From Frankiales bacterium (GTDB lineage Bacteria > Actinomycetota > Actinomycetes > Mycobacteriales > SCTD01): a DNA stretch of 23,235 nt. The stretch spans positions 1 through 23,235 of the forward strand of contig JAODNF010000088.1 in assembly GCA_025464915.1 (NCBI GenBank), written 5' to 3'. A program made the translations under genes and the position numbers. Below, piece after piece: positions 21,654-23,235 of the stretch; within the stretch, counting starts at the first letter, position 1; each line of letters opens with the position of its first letter. Under the pieces are notes generated by a model that did no database searches, had not been told where the DNA came from, and worked only from the letters and a program-made list of their open reading frames with translations.

Positions 21654-22769
21654 CTAGCGGATGCCGACCTGGATCACCGGGCTGGAGCCCGCGGCGTTGC
21701 TCTGGGTCTTCGTGGCGACCGCGAAGAACTGGAACGTGCCGGTGCCGCCGAAGGTGTGCTTCAGGGTCCAGCCACCGTTGCTCGTTGACAGCGGGGCACG
21801 GCCGACCAGGACGAGGCCACCCTTGCCGTCGGTGCGGTAGACCGACACCGTCTGGCCGTCGGCCGGCCCGACTCCGCCGGCGAAGCGGTAGGTCCGGGTA
21901 CCGATGCGGTTGGCCTGGAAGCTGACGACCTCCCGCACGTTGACGAAGTCGCTCGGGCTGTCCGCCAGGCCGGGAGCCCGGACGAACGCCCGGGTGTTGC
22001 CCCCGGGGTACACCGACGCCGAGAACGTCCCGTCGCTGCCCACGACAAGCGTGCGCACCTTCTGGTAGCTGCGGTCGGGCTGCGTGAAGGCATACAGGTC
22101 CACGCTGCACCCCGCCGGTCCCTGGCCCGAGGCGGTCGCGGGCTCGCCCTTGGTGACGACGTGCGGCGAGAAGGCCAGGCTGAGCGTCGCGGACGGCGAC
22201 GGGGAAGCGCTCGCAGAGGAGGAGGGGCTGGCGCTGCCCGAGGCGGTGCTGGTCGGGCTGGCGCTGCCGGATGCAGTGGTCGACGCGGTCGCCGATGCGC
22301 TGGCCGAGCCCGAGGGAGAGGCACTGGTGCTCACCGTCGGGTCGGTGCTGGCGCTGGCGCTCGTCGTGGCGCTCGGCGTCGAGCTGTCGACGGCTCGGGC
22401 GGCGAGCGGGAGCAGACTCTGCAGACCGGTGCCGGTGCTGCTGCTCGCGGAGGCCGAGCTCGAGGCGCTCGCCGAGGTGCTGGCACTGGCCGACGTGCTC
22501 GAGCTGGCCGACGTGCTCGCACTGGCCGACGTGCTCGCACTGGCCGTGGTGCTGGGGCTGGCCGTGGTGCTGGGGCTGGCCGAGGTGCTGGAGGTCGCAC
22601 TGGCCGAGGCGCTGCCCGTCGGGCTCGCGGAGGTCGTGGCGCTGGCCGACGGTGCAGGGCACGTCGTCGCGGCGTACGACTCGCCGGTTCCCGCGAGCAC
22701 GGCACCGAGCACCATCGTGCACGTGCCTGCGCCGCCCAGCGCGACTGTGATCGCCGTACGTGCCCTCAT
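21654..22769 (-). CDS. Secreted Ser/Ala-repeat protein with Ig-like C-terminal domains (copy 2)
   Basis: A 371-residue exported paralog of the previous gene. The signal peptide (about 1-33) ends GESYA before ATTC. A Ser/Ala/Thr linker of about 155 residues (40-195) is built of SASTSA-like hexapeptides, with one hydrophobic interruption LQSLLPLAARAV (117-128). The C-terminal 175 residues align throughout with copy 1: SPHVVTKGEPATASG, VYPGGNTRAFVR, TYRFAGGVGPADGQTVSVY and FFAVATKTQSNAAGSSP. Two mature cysteines, C37 and C221, occupy the same places as in copy 1. AGGAGA lies 5 nt before the ATG at 22769. It has no anchor motif. The pair interrupts hemB and hemL. Confidence 0.85.
   Translation of the reverse strand: MRARTAITVALGGAGTCTMVLGAVLAGTGESYAATTCPAPSASATTSASPTGSASASATSSTSASPSTTASPSTTASASTSASASTSASSSTSASASTSASASSSASASSSTGTGLQSLLPLAARAVDSSTPSATTSASASTDPTVSTSASPSGSASASATASTTASGSASPTSTASGSASPSSSASASPSPSATLSLAFSPHVVTKGEPATASGQGPAGCSVDLYAFTQPDRSYQKVRTLVVGSDGTFSASVYPGGNTRAFVRAPGLADSPSDFVNVREVVSFQANRIGTRTYRFAGGVGPADGQTVSVYRTDGKGGLVLVGRAPLSTSNGGWTLKHTFGGTGTFQFFAVATKTQSNAAGSSPVIQVGIR
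22465..22590. repeat. 18 bp tandem repeat array in secreted protein copy 2
   Basis: Seven consecutive units close to GCACTGGCCGACGTGCTC. A further unit sits at 22597-22614 after a 6 bp insertion. The array encodes six-residue Ser/Ala/Thr repeats on the minus strand. Two units (22483-22500 and 22519-22536) are identical, suggesting recent copying or slippage. Confidence 0.85.
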
Positions 22770-22843
22770 GTTCGTCTCCTGAGTCGTCCTAGACCCTGGC
22801 GCTGCACCAGACCTGAGACGCCCCGTGTCCCGCTCCGCGCTGT

Positions 22844-23235
22844 CTAAACGCTCAGCCAGCCAGCGGCTTCTGTCGCCCAGTAAGTCATCACCATGGAGGC
22901 ACCTGCGCGCCGGATGCCCACGAGCTGCTCGGTGATGATCCGCTGGCGGTCGATCCAGCCGTGCGCGGCGGCGGCCTCGACCATCGCGTACTCACCGGAC
23001 ACCTGGTAGGCCGCGACGGGCACGTCGACGGCTGCGCTGACAGCGGACACGACGTCGAGGTAGGCGAGCGCCGGCTTCACCATCACGGCGTCCGCACCCT
23101 CCGCGACGTCCTGAAGCGCCTCGCGGACGCCCTCGCGCGCGTCACGCGCCCCGTCCTGCTGGTAGGCAGCCCGGTCGCCGAACTGCGGCGCGCACTCGGC
23201 GGCGTCGCGGAACGGCCCGTAGAAGGCGGAGGCGT
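22844..23235 (-). CDS. hemB: Delta-aminolevulinic acid dehydratase (partial, 5' end outside window)
   Basis: The C-terminal 129 residues of porphobilinogen synthase, which condenses two 5-aminolevulinate molecules. Seen: SAFYGPFRDAAE at the window edge, a polar helix REGVREALQDV, then GADAVMVKPALAYLDV with the Schiff-base-type second substrate lysine region, VPVAAYQVSGEYAMVEAAA and the closing WIDRQRIITEQLVGIRRAGA-MVMTYWA pattern. The frame runs continuously past the window edge. HemL makes its substrate, but two secreted-protein genes lie between the two hem genes. Confidence 0.95.
   Translation of the reverse strand, partial: ASAFYGPFRDAAECAPQFGDRAAYQQDGARDAREGVREALQDVAEGADAVMVKPALAYLDVVSAVSAAVDVPVAAYQVSGEYAMVEAAAAHGWIDRQRIITEQLVGIRRAGASMVMTYWATEAAGWLSV

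Noticed and set aside
22084..22782. Plus-strand frame with a striking Ala/Leu/Val hexad repeat opposite secreted protein copy 2
   Set aside because: It is the reverse complement of Ser/Ala codons in the 18 bp array. The minus strand has the signal peptide, the ribosome binding site and a paralog, so this frame is a by-product.

Overview
The window is a high-GC (roughly 70% by eye) chromosomal segment of an actinomycete. This rests on codon use, frequent GTG starts, a BldC-type regulator, a DUF4229 protein, a flotillin/NfeD pair, actinobacterial-type Men enzymes, and a hem gene set next to a System II cytochrome c maturation operon. I cannot name the genus. Frankiales, Kineosporiales or Motilibacter-like lineages are possible, but that is a guess.

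Layout. Positions 1-8078 hold a menaquinone locus: menG (cut by the window edge), an FMN-reductase-like gene, a small membrane protein, menF, menD and menC on the minus strand, then menB-menE-menA on the plus strand. MenF and MenD make SEPHCHC from chorismate, MenC makes o-succinylbenzoate, MenE and MenB make DHNA-CoA, MenA prenylates and MenG methylates. No menH or DHNA-CoA thioesterase is present here. The genes are packed with 1-11 bp overlaps, and the menC and menB start codons abut back to back. Positions 8079-10783 carry an RNA ligase gene rtcB, broken by an in-frame TAG, then an NfeD-like OB-fold protein and a flotillin-like SPFH protein. Positions 10793-13695 carry a family A DNA polymerase-like gene, a DUF4229 protein and an Lrp/AsnC regulator (all minus), then a 41-residue small protein and a BldC-family regulator (plus). 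A strong terminator and a PLDc_N-type membrane protein follow.

Positions 14245-18068 (minus) form a System II cytochrome c maturation operon: TlpA/ResA-like thioredoxin, CcdA, ResB and CcsA/CcsB, all overlapping. Positions 18108-20568 (minus) are hemL, a histidine phosphatase and a GNAT acetyltransferase. Two tandem paralogous secreted proteins with Ser/Thr/Ala/Pro repeats and Ig-like C-terminal domains (20592-22769) sit between hemL and the 3' part of hemB (22844 to the window edge).

The functional theme is respiration: quinone, heme and cytochrome c biogenesis. The most unusual items are the amber codon in rtcB, the zero-gap divergent menC/menB start codons, a recurring -10-like hexamer placed 6-7 nt before start codons (suggesting leaderless transcripts), the 41-residue gene divergent from an Lrp regulator, and the tandem secreted pair. 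No mobile element, CRISPR array or complete RNA gene was seen, and no gene-free stretch exceeds about 125 bp.
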